Positions 16,864 to 27,639 are shown, numbered from the stretch's first letter. The stretch: DNA of 64,000 nucleotides from Algoriphagus pacificus (GCF_017254845.1 NZ_JAFKCU010000002.1:806001-870000); one strand, 5' to 3'. The notes: generated by a model not told the origin, from the letters alone. A program made the numbers and translations.

Positions 16864-18645
16864 ATGAAAAATCAGCATTCTTATTCTCGGCTTTTACTCT
16901 CTCTTCTATTTTTATTTGGATTATTAAGCTTTGCGCAAGCTCAGGAATCTAGCAGTTTAAAATGGTGGAATCCTTCGGAAAGTGCATTTCCAGTGATTTC
17001 GGGTCAATCATGGGCGGATGAAGTTCCTTCCCTCTATCATCGACTTCCTGCCAGAGCTGAGAGTAATGTGCGAACCGCAGTTTGGAATCTTTCCAAGCAA
17101 TCTGCTGGATTGTCGATTCGATTCTGGAGTAATTCAGACACAATTCAAGTCAGATATAAAGTGAAAGGCAATATTTCAATGCCACATATGCCTGCAACAG
17201 GAGTCAGTGGTTTGGACCTTTACAGCAAATCATATGATGGGGAATGGGCTCGAAGCTGGGGTAGATATTCTATCAAAGAGGAGTCTTCTTACACTTTTGT
17301 GATCAATGACGATTCTCCTAAATATGAAAAATACGGGAGAGAGTATCAGCTATTTTTACCCCTTTACAATGAGGTAGAAAACCTTGAAATTGGAGTTGAG
17401 AAATCTGCCTTTTTTGAGGTTCTTCCAGTCAGAAGAGAGAAACCAATCGTAGCATACGGAACATCTATTTGCCAAGGTGCATGTGCCAGCCGACCCGGCA
17501 TGGCTTGGAGTAATATTCTAGAGAGGAAGTTGGAAAGACCGGTTATGAACTTTGGTTTTTCGGGAAATGGCAGAATGGAGCCTGAGGTAATTGCTCTTCT
17601 GACAGAGATAGATGCCAAAGCTTATATATTGGATTGTTTACCCAATTTAAGCCCAGATTCACATGATGTGTACCAATTGACACTAGATGCTGTACATCAA
17701 TTGAAATCTAAAAGACCCAATGTTCCGATTATTTTGACAGAGCACGTGGGGTATGCTGATTCCTTCACCAATATCAAAAATGCAGATCATGTCAAAAGAC
17801 TAAATGAGCAATACAAAAAAGCCTTTTTGAAACTGAAAGAGGAGGGAGTAACAGGTATTTACCTATTGGAAAACGAGAGTATGGGTTTGGGTTTTGAATC
17901 CTTTGTGGACATCATCCATCCGAATGATTACGGAATGATCCAATATGCTGAGGCTTATGAAAAATTGATTTTGGAAGTTTTAAATGAGGAAAAGGGTCAA
18001 ATTTTTACCACAATTTCCACTAGTCAAAGTAGGGATATAGCTGTCTATAAGTGGGAGGAAAGACATCAGGAAATCCTGAAAATGAATCAAGAGAATCCTC
18101 CTAAAATCTTACTGTTTGGCAATTCGATCGTGAATTTTTGGGGCGGTGAACCCAAGATTAAAACTGTCAATGGACCTGATTCTTGGGAAAATATGCTCAA
18201 ACCCGCTGGCGTTCGGAATTTTGGTTATGGATGGGATAGAATAGAAAATGTATTGTGGAGAATTTATCATGATGAATTGGATGGATTTGAAGCAGATCAG
18301 ATTCTATTGATGATCGGGACAAATAATCTTCAAATCAACTCCCAACAAGAAATAGTTCTTGGGCTTGAAAACCTCATTCAGGAAATCAAAGAACGACAAC
18401 CATCCAGTGAAATAGTGATGGTTGGGTTGCTGCCAAGAAGAGGGATGGAGAAGGAAGTAGAGCAGATCAATTTGAAAATTTCGCAAATGGCTGATTTGGC
18501 AAATGCTATATACTTGGAGGTTGGGAAAGGCCTTTTGTTACCAGATGGAAAATTGAATGAATCGCTTTTTTCAGACGGATTACATCCCAATGAATCTGGT
18601 TATCAAGTGATAGCTAAAGAGTTGGTTCCAAAACTCCATAAATAA
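16864..18645 (+). CDS. Secreted protein with two SGNH hydrolase domains
   Basis: 593 residues with a signal peptide (hydrophobic to about residue 24, AQAQ). A beta-rich N-terminal domain (to about 190) precedes SGNH domain 1: YGTSICQGACAS (nucleophile Ser), GFSGNGRME, LDCLPN and DIIHPNDYG with the catalytic Asp-x2-His. Domain 2 (from about 415) has LLFGNSIVNFWGG, NFGYGWDRIENVLWR, IGTNNLQ and DGLHPNESGYQ. Both have the serine, Gly, Asn and His blocks, though the usual GDS is GTS and GNS. Such enzymes remove acetyl or other acyl groups from glycans. Two catalytic domains in one chain suggest a polysaccharide esterase. A GNAT gene follows eight bases later. Confidence 0.88.
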   Translation: MKNQHSYSRLLLSLLFLFGLLSFAQAQESSSLKWWNPSESAFPVISGQSWADEVPSLYHRLPARAESNVRTAVWNLSKQSAGLSIRFWSNSDTIQVRYKVKGNISMPHMPATGVSGLDLYSKSYDGEWARSWGRYSIKEESSYTFVINDDSPKYEKYGREYQLFLPLYNEVENLEIGVEKSAFFEVLPVRREKPIVAYGTSICQGACASRPGMAWSNILERKLERPVMNFGFSGNGRMEPEVIALLTEIDAKAYILDCLPNLSPDSHDVYQLTLDAVHQLKSKRPNVPIILTEHVGYADSFTNIKNADHVKRLNEQYKKAFLKLKEEGVTGIYLLENESMGLGFESFVDIIHPNDYGMIQYAEAYEKLILEVLNEEKGQIFTTISTSQSRDIAVYKWEERHQEILKMNQENPPKILLFGNSIVNFWGGEPKIKTVNGPDSWENMLKPAGVRNFGYGWDRIENVLWRIYHDELDGFEADQILLMIGTNNLQINSQQEIVLGLENLIQEIKERQPSSEIVMVGLLPRRGMEKEVEQINLKISQMADLANAIYLEVGKGLLLPDGKLNESLFSDGLHPNESGYQVIAKELVPKLHK

Positions 18646-18653
18646 TTTGTGTG

Positions 18654-19151
18654 ATGATACAGATTCGACCTGCTGATAATAAAAATGACCTAGATGGCAT
18701 CTGGGAGATTTTTTCAAAGGTGATTCAAACAGGGGATACTTATGTTTTTGATCCAAAAACTCCCAAGGAAAAGCTTTCAGATCTTTGGTTTGCCAGCTCC
18801 ATGGATACATTTGTTTTGGAAAATGAAAGTGGGAAAATAGCAGCAACATATTTCATCAAGCCTAATCAGATTGATTTAGGTAATCACATCGCTAATTGTG
18901 GGTACATGGTTCATCCTGATGAGCAAGGAAATGGTTATGGAAGTATGCTTTGTGAGCATTCCATTCAATTTGCTAAGCAAAAAGGCTATTTAGGAATCCA
19001 GTTTAATATTGTGATCAGCACCAATCATGCTGCGATTCACCTTTGGAAAAAACATGGTTTCGAAATTATTGGAACCACTCCAAAAGGATTCAGGCATAGC
19101 CAGCTCGGATTTGTAGATACTTTTGTGATGTTTTTGAATCTTAAAAGCTGA
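18654..19151 (+). CDS. GNAT-family N-acetyltransferase
   Basis: 165 residues from ATG at 18654 (a GTG one codon earlier is possible). GNAT landmarks: IQIRPADNKNDLDGIWEIF first strand/helix, the acetyl-CoA pyrophosphate loop MVHPDEQGNGYGSMLCEH and the terminal strand HGFEIIGTTPKGF. It transfers an acetyl group to an amine, but the acceptor is unknown. It starts eight bases after the SGNH hydrolase, so it is probably co-transcribed with it. Confidence 0.9.
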   Translation: MIQIRPADNKNDLDGIWEIFSKVIQTGDTYVFDPKTPKEKLSDLWFASSMDTFVLENESGKIAATYFIKPNQIDLGNHIANCGYMVHPDEQGNGYGSMLCEHSIQFAKQKGYLGIQFNIVISTNHAAIHLWKKHGFEIIGTTPKGFRHSQLGFVDTFVMFLNLKS

Positions 19152-19208
19152 CAGGTTTGTTTCATTTTTCGTAAATACTACTTTATCAAAGTACTTTAAT
19201 CATTTTCC

Positions 19209-20360
19209 ATGCTCCACTGCCAAAAACACCTTTTCACACTAGATCCAGAAATTCATTACCTCAACAATGCTTATCGTGCTCCGTTGCTAAAAGCTTCTGA
19301 GGAGGCTGGCATTGCTTCAATAATCAATCAGAGAAGTCCACATAAATTCAGCTCAGATGATTTTTTTGACGGAGTAATGGATGTAAGGTCTGCTTTTGCA
19401 AAGCTTGTGAACTGTTCGGCAACTGATGTGGCAGTAGTGCCATCCACTTCTTATGGATTTACCTCAGTTTTAAACAACATCAAAACCGGCAAAGGAAAGA
19501 AAGCGATTACAGTCAAAGATGAGTTTCCAAGTGGCTACTTTTCGCTGGAAAGATGGTCCAGAGAAAATGATGCAACACTTCAGGTAATAGCACCTTATCC
19601 GAATCAGAATCAAAAAGGAGCAAATTGGAATAAGCGTCTTATTGATGCTATCGATTCAGAAACTGCAGTGGTTTTGATTTCGTCGATTCATTGGATGAGC
19701 GGAGTCAAATTTGATTTGGAATCCATTGGAAATAGATGTCAAGAAGTAGGAGCTTATTTCATTGTCGATGGAACCCAATCAGTGGGTGCGATGCCAATTG
19801 ATGTCAAAGCATTCAAGATTGATGCTTTTGTCTGCGCAACATACAAATGGTTGTTAGGACCTTATTCCCTCGCTTTGGCTTTTATTGGAGAAAAATTCGC
19901 AGATGGAAATCCTTTAGAAGAATCATGGATGAACCGGGTCAATGCCCGTGATTTCAGTTCGCTATCTGATTACGCTTCTAACTATCAACCCGGTGCAGGT
20001 AGATTCAATGTGGGTGAAACAAGTAATTTCATTTTGATGCCCATGTTGAAAACAAGTTTGAATCTTTTACTGGAATGGAAACCGGAATCGATTCAAGAAT
20101 ATGCACGTAAACTCAACGCTCCTTTAAGAGAATTTGTCCAGGAAATCGGTGGTTCTGTGGAAGATGATGAATTTCTTGCTTATCATTTAATCTCTCCTAA
20201 ACTCCCTTCAAAAATTGATTTGCCAAAATTAAAGCAGGCACTTGATAAGCAACAGGTTTTTCTTTCCGCCAGAGGCGAGAATTTGAGGGTTTCTGTAAAT
20301 GTGTTTAATACTGAGGAAGATATTCAGCAACTTATAGAGGTTATAAAAGCTGAATTGTAA
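19209..20360 (+). CDS. PLP-dependent aminotransferase class V family enzyme
   Basis: 383 residues of the fold-type I class V (cysteine-desulfurase/isopenicillin-N-epimerase-like) family. Visible are the PLP-stacking His161 in SIHWMSG, Asp187 and Gln190 in VDGTQSVGA, and the Schiff-base Lys213 in CATYKWLLGPY. A NVGETSNF segment follows near residue 270. The Cys loop typical of dedicated NifS/IscS desulfurases is not seen, so Fe-S assembly is not the likely job; a role as an aminotransferase, epimerase or lyase is possible. No tight operon partner. Confidence 0.9.
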   Translation: MLHCQKHLFTLDPEIHYLNNAYRAPLLKASEEAGIASIINQRSPHKFSSDDFFDGVMDVRSAFAKLVNCSATDVAVVPSTSYGFTSVLNNIKTGKGKKAITVKDEFPSGYFSLERWSRENDATLQVIAPYPNQNQKGANWNKRLIDAIDSETAVVLISSIHWMSGVKFDLESIGNRCQEVGAYFIVDGTQSVGAMPIDVKAFKIDAFVCATYKWLLGPYSLALAFIGEKFADGNPLEESWMNRVNARDFSSLSDYASNYQPGAGRFNVGETSNFILMPMLKTSLNLLLEWKPESIQEYARKLNAPLREFVQEIGGSVEDDEFLAYHLISPKLPSKIDLPKLKQALDKQQVFLSARGENLRVSVNVFNTEEDIQQLIEVIKAEL

Positions 20361-20426
20361 ACTAATTTTATAAATATCGTTCCTGAAATTCGTTTAATTT
20401 CTTAGATTAAGGTTAGTTTTTTGGGT

Positions 20427-20795
20427 ATGAGCATAGAAAAAAGAACCTGTTTGAATTGTGGTGAACCGATCCGTGGACGGGTGGATAAGAAGTTTTGTGA
20501 TGATTCTTGTAGAAACAATTATAACAATCAGCAAAATGCCATTTCAACCAATCTGATTCGAAACATCAATAATGCCCTAAAGCGGAACAGAAATATTTTG
20601 GAAAGCTTGATCCCGGCAGGGGAGGACCTGGCAAAATCATCTAAGGATAAGCTGATGCGCGCAGGTTTTAATTTTAAGTATTTCACCCATATCTACACCA
20701 ATAAGAAGGGAAATCAATACCATTATTGTTATGATTTTGGTTTCCTGGAATTGGAAAACGATTGGTTTTTAATAGTCAAAGGCAAAGAACAATAA
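20427..20795 (+). CDS. Small protein with N-terminal zinc ribbon, function unknown
   Basis: 122 residues from ATG at 20427 (a TTG two codons earlier is less likely). Residues 6-30 hold a C-x2-C ... C-x4-C zinc ribbon (CLNCGEPIRGR, FCDDSCRNNYNN) like those in DUF2116-type proteins. A helical middle (NLIRNINNALKRNRNILESL) is followed by FNFKYFTHIYTNKKGNQYHYCYDFG, a strand-rich end. It is cytosolic and has no known partner. Conserved in Bacteroidota to my recollection; no function should be assigned. Confidence 0.75.
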   Translation: MSIEKRTCLNCGEPIRGRVDKKFCDDSCRNNYNNQQNAISTNLIRNINNALKRNRNILESLIPAGEDLAKSSKDKLMRAGFNFKYFTHIYTNKKGNQYHYCYDFGFLELENDWFLIVKGKEQ

Positions 20796-20808
20796 AACAG
20801 AGATTCGA

Positions 20809-21228
20809 ATGAAAAAACGCGTGACTGCAATTGGAGGAATATTTTTCAAAGTAAAAGATCCATCCAAAACCAAAGACTGGTATAAAAAACATCTTGGACT
20901 TCAAACAGATGATTATGGGACTACTTTTGAATGGAGAAGTTCAGAAAACCCAGATCAAAAAGGGTTTACTCAATGGTCTCCAATGAAAGACACAACTGGT
21001 TACTTTAAGCCTTCTGAGAAAGATTTCATGATCAATTATTGTGTTGAAAATTTAGAAGAACTAGTGGAAGAATTGAAAAAAGAAGGGGTTACGATTCTAG
21101 ATGAAATAGCTTCTTACGATTATGGAAAATTTGTCCATATTTTAGATCCAGATGGGCATAGTATTGAGCTTTGGGAGCCTGTCAATGAAGTCTATGATGA
21201 AATGGTAGAAAAGAAAACGGAAAGTTAA
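20809..21228 (+). CDS. VOC (glyoxalase/bleomycin-resistance) family protein
   Basis: 139 residues, a two-module vicinal-oxygen-chelate protein. FFKVKDPSKTKDWYKKHLGL is the typical first beta-alpha unit. The second half ends HILDPDGHSIELWEP with the metal-binding Glu. Such proteins bind a divalent metal and act on a range of small molecules. It follows the zinc-ribbon gene by 13 bases and precedes a small GNAT by 21, so a small operon is likely. Confidence 0.88.
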   Translation: MKKRVTAIGGIFFKVKDPSKTKDWYKKHLGLQTDDYGTTFEWRSSENPDQKGFTQWSPMKDTTGYFKPSEKDFMINYCVENLEELVEELKKEGVTILDEIASYDYGKFVHILDPDGHSIELWEPVNEVYDEMVEKKTES

Positions 21229-21249
21229 AACTTGGTTATTTAATTAAAA

Positions 21250-21531
21250 ATGGAAATACAACATCAATTTGATGGTAGAAAAGGGTCCTTCTATATTGAA
21301 GAAGGAGCGAAGCGATTTGCAGAGATGGTCTATGTTATGGCTGGTCCAAAAAAGCTGATCATTGAACATACGGAAGTAGATGATTCACTTCAAGGCCAAG
21401 GCATCGGAGCCAAATTATTGGAAGCTTTGGTGGATTACGTCCGAAAGGAAGAAATTAAAGTTTTGCCACTCTGCCCATTTGCAAAAGCCACTTTCAAAAA
21501 ACGCCCAGATCTTCAGGATGTCTTGACTTAA
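21250..21531 (+). CDS. Small GNAT protein (NATD1/YjdJ type)
   Basis: 93 residues of the minimal GNAT family: an N-terminal strand pair ending GSFYIEEG, then IEHTEVDDSLQGQGIGAKLLEALVDYVR with the QGQGIG acetyl-CoA loop, and a C-terminal LPLCPFAKATFKKRPD in which the Cys and Pro are typical for the family. It overlaps the convergent gene on the minus strand by four bases. Substrate unknown. Confidence 0.92.
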   Translation: MEIQHQFDGRKGSFYIEEGAKRFAEMVYVMAGPKKLIIEHTEVDDSLQGQGIGAKLLEALVDYVRKEEIKVLPLCPFAKATFKKRPDLQDVLT

Positions 21532-21794
21532 CTCATCATATAAAGAATCAGAAACAGGATAAATCCACCAATCCAGACTCCTCTAAAGGTCCATTTTCTA
21601 AAATTCTCTTGTTTGATTTTTCTTTCTATCCTGAAATGAATTGACTCATCCAAAGCTTTCAAATTGACCAAATCAATTTTCTCCTTGTAAGAATAGGAAT
21701 CTGAAACGACAGGAATTGGTCGGATCTTACCTAAATTTCGGTTGTCTTTCAAAGAATGATTACCCGACAAACTAAAACCTGCTCCTCCTGCCAT
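21528..21794 (-). CDS. Hypothetical protein with C-terminal membrane helix
   Basis: 88 residues: a polar, charged N-terminal two thirds and a single C-terminal hydrophobic helix (GVWIGGFILFLILYMMS), a tail-anchored topology. No family recognised. It is bounded by convergent GNAT genes on both sides and starts 25 bases from the divergent GNAT at 21820, which suggests a real gene and not a shadow of another frame. Confidence 0.6.
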   Translation of the reverse strand: MAGGAGFSLSGNHSLKDNRNLGKIRPIPVVSDSYSYKEKIDLVNLKALDESIHFRIERKIKQENFRKWTFRGVWIGGFILFLILYMMS

Positions 21795-21819
21795 AAACCT
21801 TGAATTAATTCTTTAATAT

Positions 21820-22227
21820 ATGGTTTCTATTCAAACAGAACAAACAATCACATTGGGAGAATTCATAAAAGTTTTGAATGAATCGGGCTTGGGAAAAAGG
21901 AGACCAATGGAAGATGAAAATCTCTTAAACCAGATGGTTTTGGGAGCCAATCTATGGGTAACTGCTAGGGAAGAAGGAACTCTGATCGGACTGATGCGGG
22001 GCATTTCTGATTACTGCTATCGCACTTTTGTGGCTGATCTTGCAGTCATTGAGAGTTGGCAAGGAAAAGGAATTGGAAGGAAATTGTTGATTTGCACCCG
22101 GGAAGTTGCTCCCTCCGCCAGGCTTTTTCTTTTTTCTGCAGAAGATGCGGAAGATTTTTATAGAAAATTGGGCTTTCACCTGCATGAGCGATGCTATCAA
22201 TTGAAAACAGACGAGCCATTGTGCTGA
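21820..22227 (+). CDS. GNAT-family N-acetyltransferase
   Basis: 135 residues with the GNAT core: NLWVTAREEGTLIGLMRGI, then FVADLAVIESWQGKGIGRKLLICTRE containing the QGKGIGRKL acetyl-CoA loop, and FLFSAEDAEDFYRKLGFHLH. It is typical of small single-domain acetyltransferases acting on unknown amines. A terminator-like hairpin follows 155 bases after the stop. Confidence 0.88.
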   Translation: MVSIQTEQTITLGEFIKVLNESGLGKRRPMEDENLLNQMVLGANLWVTAREEGTLIGLMRGISDYCYRTFVADLAVIESWQGKGIGRKLLICTREVAPSARLFLFSAEDAEDFYRKLGFHLHERCYQLKTDEPLC

Positions 22228-22382
22228 TTTTTTAGTAAACTGCTTCTGAATTCAATGGATCGGACAATTGCATTTAAAATTGATAAAGGAAGGATTTTCT
22301 TTATCCTTTCATTTAGATAATTGTTTTCAAAAATTGGATTAGCGATTTCTTCTGAAATATGAGGAATCAAATTTGAAATTAG

Positions 22383-22407
22383 AGCCCGAAGTTTTGGGCT
22401 TTTTTTA
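22383..22407 (+). terminator. Rho-independent terminator
   Basis: AGCCC (22383-22387) pairs with GGGCT (22396-22400), followed by seven T residues. It lies between the GNAT gene and the S10 peptidase. A second stem GATAAAG/CTTTATC (22281-22287, 22298-22304) lies upstream. Confidence 0.6.
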
Positions 22408-22450
22408 AAAAGTAGTTTAAACCTTTCCACTCAACCAAAATCAAAGAATC

Positions 22451-23956
22451 ATGAAAGTCAGATTTTTATTTGTCCTTTTCTTGGTTTCAACTTTTGCCTT
22501 TGCTCAGGAAAAAGAAGAAGCTAAGAAAGACACACCAAAAGCACAGGTTTTTGAATCCAAGCAGTCCGTTACCATCGATGGGAAAACTATCAATCTGAAT
22601 GCAAAAGCCGGTACTTTTGAATTGAAAGATGAGCAAAATAAGCCAATTGCCCTTTTTGGGTTCACGGCTTATTTCAAAGAAAATCCTGAGAAAAACAGAC
22701 CGATAATTTTCTCTTATAACGGAGGACCAGGATCTTCTTCCTATTGGCTTCATATGGGAATCATGGGGCCAAAAAGAATTGTGGTCGACGATCCAAACTA
22801 CAACCAAGCTGGACCTTATGAATTGGCAAACAATGAGTATTCTATTTTAGATGTAGCAGATGTCGTGATGATGGATCCGGTTGGTACTGGCCTTAGTGTC
22901 CCAATTGGAGATGCAACTGGCAAAGACTTCTGGGGAGTAGATCAGGATATCAGAAGTGTGAGTTTATTCATCATGCAGTTTTTGAAGGAGTATGATCGTT
23001 TGAATTCTCCTAAATATATCTTGGGAGAGAGCTATGGTACTTTCAGAAATGCCGGCGTGATGAGTAATCTCTTAGACAATGGTTATGCGCTTAATGGTGT
23101 GATCATGGTATCCTCAGTATTTGATCTAAGAACCTTGTTTTTTGTTCCTACAGAAGATATTTCCAATATTGTTTATTTGCCAACGGTGGCTGTAACGGCC
23201 AGATATCATGACAGGATAACCAATAAAGGAGCTGATTTAGAATCCTTTGTCCAAGAGGTTAGAGAGTTTACTGAGAATGAATATGCACCAGCTCTTTTTA
23301 AAGGAAATACCATATCTGAAGCTGCAGAAAATGCCATTGCCCAAAAACTGGAAGGCTATACTGGCATTTCGGCAGAGATTTGGAAAAGAGCCGATCTAAA
23401 ACTGAATGCAGGGGAGATTTTTCAGGAAATGCTCCGCGATGAAGAAATGACAGTAGGTCGATTGGATTCTAGATACAAAGGGATAAACAAAGACCCAATG
23501 TCAATGGCTTCTTTCACAGATCCTCAGAGTGATGCTATTTCCCCAGCTTATACCAGCTTATTCTTGGATTACTTCCATGGTTCTTTGGGAGTAAGTAAAG
23601 ATTTACTTTATGCTCCTTCAGCTTATAGTAAAGAAGGATTTAAATGGGATTGGTCACATAATGGAAACCAATATTGGGGAACTACTGGTGCCATCACCAC
23701 ACTTCCGGATATGGCTGATGCTTTGAGCAAAGACCCGAATATGAAAGTCTTGATCATGAATGGTTATTATGATCTAGCCACGGTGTTTTATGGTGTGGAG
23801 CACTCGATATCTCACTTGGGATTACCAAAATCAGCTTCAGATCGTATTATCATGACTTATTATGAAGCAGGTCACATGATGTACACACACCTTCCTTCTG
23901 CTGCCAAGTTTCGTGCAGACTTAAAAGATTTTATTCAGGATACATTAAGGAAATAA
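22451..23956 (+). CDS. S10-family serine carboxypeptidase-like protein
   Basis: 501 residues with an N-terminal signal peptide (cleavage near FAFAQ). Peptidase S10 features are in order: SYNGGPGSSSYWLHMG (oxyanion region, 88-103), MDPVGTGLSVP, ILGESYGTFR with the nucleophile Ser194, IMNGYYDLATVF with the catalytic Asp, and YEAGHMMY with the catalytic His. It is an exported alpha/beta-hydrolase that trims C-terminal residues from peptides or acts as an acyl hydrolase. The following beta-lactamase-like gene starts four bases after the stop, so the pair is likely one transcript. Confidence 0.93.
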   Translation: MKVRFLFVLFLVSTFAFAQEKEEAKKDTPKAQVFESKQSVTIDGKTINLNAKAGTFELKDEQNKPIALFGFTAYFKENPEKNRPIIFSYNGGPGSSSYWLHMGIMGPKRIVVDDPNYNQAGPYELANNEYSILDVADVVMMDPVGTGLSVPIGDATGKDFWGVDQDIRSVSLFIMQFLKEYDRLNSPKYILGESYGTFRNAGVMSNLLDNGYALNGVIMVSSVFDLRTLFFVPTEDISNIVYLPTVAVTARYHDRITNKGADLESFVQEVREFTENEYAPALFKGNTISEAAENAIAQKLEGYTGISAEIWKRADLKLNAGEIFQEMLRDEEMTVGRLDSRYKGINKDPMSMASFTDPQSDAISPAYTSLFLDYFHGSLGVSKDLLYAPSAYSKEGFKWDWSHNGNQYWGTTGAITTLPDMADALSKDPNMKVLIMNGYYDLATVFYGVEHSISHLGLPKSASDRIIMTYYEAGHMMYTHLPSAAKFRADLKDFIQDTLRK

Positions 23957-23960
23957 GGAT

Positions 23961-25088
23961 ATGAAATCCAGCAACTTTCATTGTTTTATTCATCAATTGC
24001 AACTGGCAGGTAAAGTAATTGCGAGTTGCTGGATTTTATTTTTCACTTCCTGTGTCGACGCACAGCAACCTTCAAAAGGTGTCAATTTATATTTCCCAGA
24101 CTCAGAGACTTCAACCTGGGAGGAAGTTAATTATCAGGAATTAAACTGGGATGGAACTGCTTTAGCAGAGCTTTTAGCCTGGTTGCCAACCCAAGATACA
24201 CGAGCTTTTATCATTCTAAAAGACGGTAAAATTGTAGTGGAGGAGTATTGGGGAAGCAAGTTGACCGGAATGGGGGAGATGGACCAAAATTCACTTTGGT
24301 ATTGGGCATCGGCAGGAAAAACATTGACTGCGGCCTTGGTGGGAATTGCTCAGGAACAAAGGTTATTATCCATTAAGGACCGGACTCAGAAATATTTGGG
24401 AGAAGGTTGGACTTCTCTCAGTAACGATCAGGAAAGGGATATTCGAATTTCCCATCAACTCAGAATGACCACGGGTTTGGATGATGGAGTGGCCAATAGA
24501 GATGATGTCAGTCCTGCTTCTTTGGTTTTCAAAGCAGAAGCTGGGACTAGATGGGCATATCATAATGCTCCCTACACCTTATTGGAAAAAGTTGTAGAAA
24601 AAGCTTCAGAGTCTAGTTATCAGAATTTTTTCAAAAATAATCTGGGTGAAAAAATCGGAATGACTGGTTTTTGGCAGCAAACAGGTGAGAATAACGTTTT
24701 TTATAGCAATGCCCGATCAATGGCTCGCTTTGGTCTATTGTTACTGGCAAATGGCTATTGGAAAGATCAGAAAATCTGGTCGAGTAGATACTTTGAAGAC
24801 CTTCATGAATCTTCACAAAAATTGAATGAAAGCTATGGGTATTTGACCTGGCTAAATGGAAAGAATTCCTACATGTTTCCGCAAAGCCAACAAGTCTTAC
24901 CAGGTAGTTTGATTCCTCAGGCTCCAGCAGACATGTACCAAGCCATGGGGAAAAATGGGCAGTTCTTGATGGTCATTCCATCGGAGAATATGGTGGTAGT
25001 AAGAATGGGAGGAGCTCCTGGAGATTTGCCGGTTCCTTTTTTGTTGATCCGGGATATCTGGGATAGACTAGCTCCAGTTATACAATAA
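23961..25088 (+). CDS. Serine hydrolase, beta-lactamase/class C family, exported
   Basis: 375 residues with a long N-region and hydrophobic segment ending FFTSC (Cys31), so probably a lipoprotein. The serine beta-lactamase fold is shown by the S-x-x-K motif SAGK (Ser117-Lys120), the Y-x-N motif YHN, and a KNG box near residue 335 (MGKNGQF). Members include D-alanyl-D-alanine peptidases, esterases and lactamases; the fold alone does not imply antibiotic resistance. It is coupled to the S10 peptidase gene, which suggests a peptide-processing role. Confidence 0.9.
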   Translation: MKSSNFHCFIHQLQLAGKVIASCWILFFTSCVDAQQPSKGVNLYFPDSETSTWEEVNYQELNWDGTALAELLAWLPTQDTRAFIILKDGKIVVEEYWGSKLTGMGEMDQNSLWYWASAGKTLTAALVGIAQEQRLLSIKDRTQKYLGEGWTSLSNDQERDIRISHQLRMTTGLDDGVANRDDVSPASLVFKAEAGTRWAYHNAPYTLLEKVVEKASESSYQNFFKNNLGEKIGMTGFWQQTGENNVFYSNARSMARFGLLLLANGYWKDQKIWSSRYFEDLHESSQKLNESYGYLTWLNGKNSYMFPQSQQVLPGSLIPQAPADMYQAMGKNGQFLMVIPSENMVVVRMGGAPGDLPVPFLLIRDIWDRLAPVIQ

Positions 25089-25092
25089 TCGC

Positions 25093-25482
25093 TTATTTGT
25101 TGTATTTGGACAGTTGAAAATGAATCTTGTCCAATGTGAGAGGTTTCTCTAAAAATCCGGATACAATTTCAAAATCCTGTGCTTTTTGTCTATCCTGAAA
25201 GTCGATAGAACTGGAAAGGATAACTATTTTATCATTTCTGTGAGGGTATTTTTCCTTGTATTCCTCGAGGAATTCCCAACCGTTCATGACAGGCATGTTG
25301 ATGTCCAGAAAAACCAATAATTCTTTTTCTAAAGGTATGTCTCCGATGCGTTCTATAGCATATTGACCCTCTAAAAATTCCTCTATCGTCTCTGATACTC
25401 TAACCTTACTCAAAAGCCTGTTATTTATCAGGTTGTTGATTGGGTCATCATCCACTAGAAAAATGGCGTCAAAGTGAATCAT
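25093..25482 (-). CDS. Stand-alone response regulator receiver domain
   Basis: 129 residues, a single CheY-like receiver with no output domain. The acidic pocket is VDDDP (11-13), the phosphoacceptor is Asp60 in FLDINMPVMNGWE, and the switch residues ILSSS and the EKPL Lys are present. No kinase gene is adjacent; the nearest in this window is the GAF histidine kinase at 62 kb. It converges on the serine hydrolase gene with a four-base gap. Single-receiver proteins of this kind often act in phosphorelays. Confidence 0.92.
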   Translation of the reverse strand: MIHFDAIFLVDDDPINNLINNRLLSKVRVSETIEEFLEGQYAIERIGDIPLEKELLVFLDINMPVMNGWEFLEEYKEKYPHRNDKIVILSSSIDFQDRQKAQDFEIVSGFLEKPLTLDKIHFQLSKYNK

Positions 25483-25607
25483 TGAATGATTTAATAATAT
25501 CAGTTGGGGTATTCATAGCAAAATACAATTATTCCATATCCTAGAAAAAGTATTTTCTTGGTTTTTTAATAAAAAATACGTTTTGCACCTTATAATCAGA
25601 CAAATAA

Positions 25608-25635
25608 AAAAGGAGATCAAAATGATCTCCTTAGT
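25608..25635 (-). terminator. Rho-independent terminator of groES-groEL
   Basis: AGGAGATCA (25611-25619) pairs perfectly with TGATCTCCT (25623-25631). On the minus strand the stem is followed by T residues. It lies 22 bases past the groEL stop codon. Confidence 0.88.
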
Positions 25636-25656
25636 TTATTTATCAAATGTTCGGAA

Positions 25657-27303
<1,647 letters not shown>

Positions 27304-27323
27304 TTAACGTTTTTGGTGATTAC

Positions 27324-27602
27324 TTACAGGATAGCGAAAATATCAGATTCTCTCATGATGAGGTAATCCTTGCCATCTACATTCAGTTCAGTACCAGAGT
27401 ATTTTCCGTACAATACGGTATCTCCTACTGAAACAGTCAAGGGCTCATCTTTTTTACCATTACCCACTGCTACTACGGTGCCTTTCTGAGGCTTTTCTTT
27501 TGCAGTGTCCGGGATATAAAGTCCGGATGCGGTTTTCTCTTCAGCTGCAGCTGGCTGTACCAAAACCCGATCTGCAAGAGGTTTGATGTTCACGTTTGAC
27601 AT
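27324..27602 (-). CDS. groS: 10-kDa co-chaperonin GroES
   Basis: 92 residues with the standard GroES layout: [27 protein letters not shown] (including the mobile loop that docks on GroEL), [13 protein letters not shown] and [11 protein letters not shown], ending DIFAIL. It caps the GroEL cavity as a heptamer. First gene of the operon; the upstream region has repeated motifs described separately. Confidence 0.99.
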   Translation of the reverse strand: MSNVNIKPLADRVLVQPAAAEEKTASGLYIPDTAKEKPQKGTVVAVGNGKKDEPLTVSVGDTVLYGKYSGTELNVDGKDYLIMRESDIFAIL

Positions 27603-27639
27603 ATTATGTATTTGTTTAAAATGTTAGATTAAAATGCAT

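Noticed and set aside
22197-22430. Minus-strand 77-residue frame between the GNAT and S10 peptidase genes
   Set aside because: It runs across a rho-independent terminator and overlaps the GNAT 3' end; no domain or plausible start context.
23961-25088. Beta-lactamase antibiotic resistance gene
   Set aside because: The class C-like fold is shared by many peptidases and esterases; pairing with an S10 peptidase does not suggest resistance.
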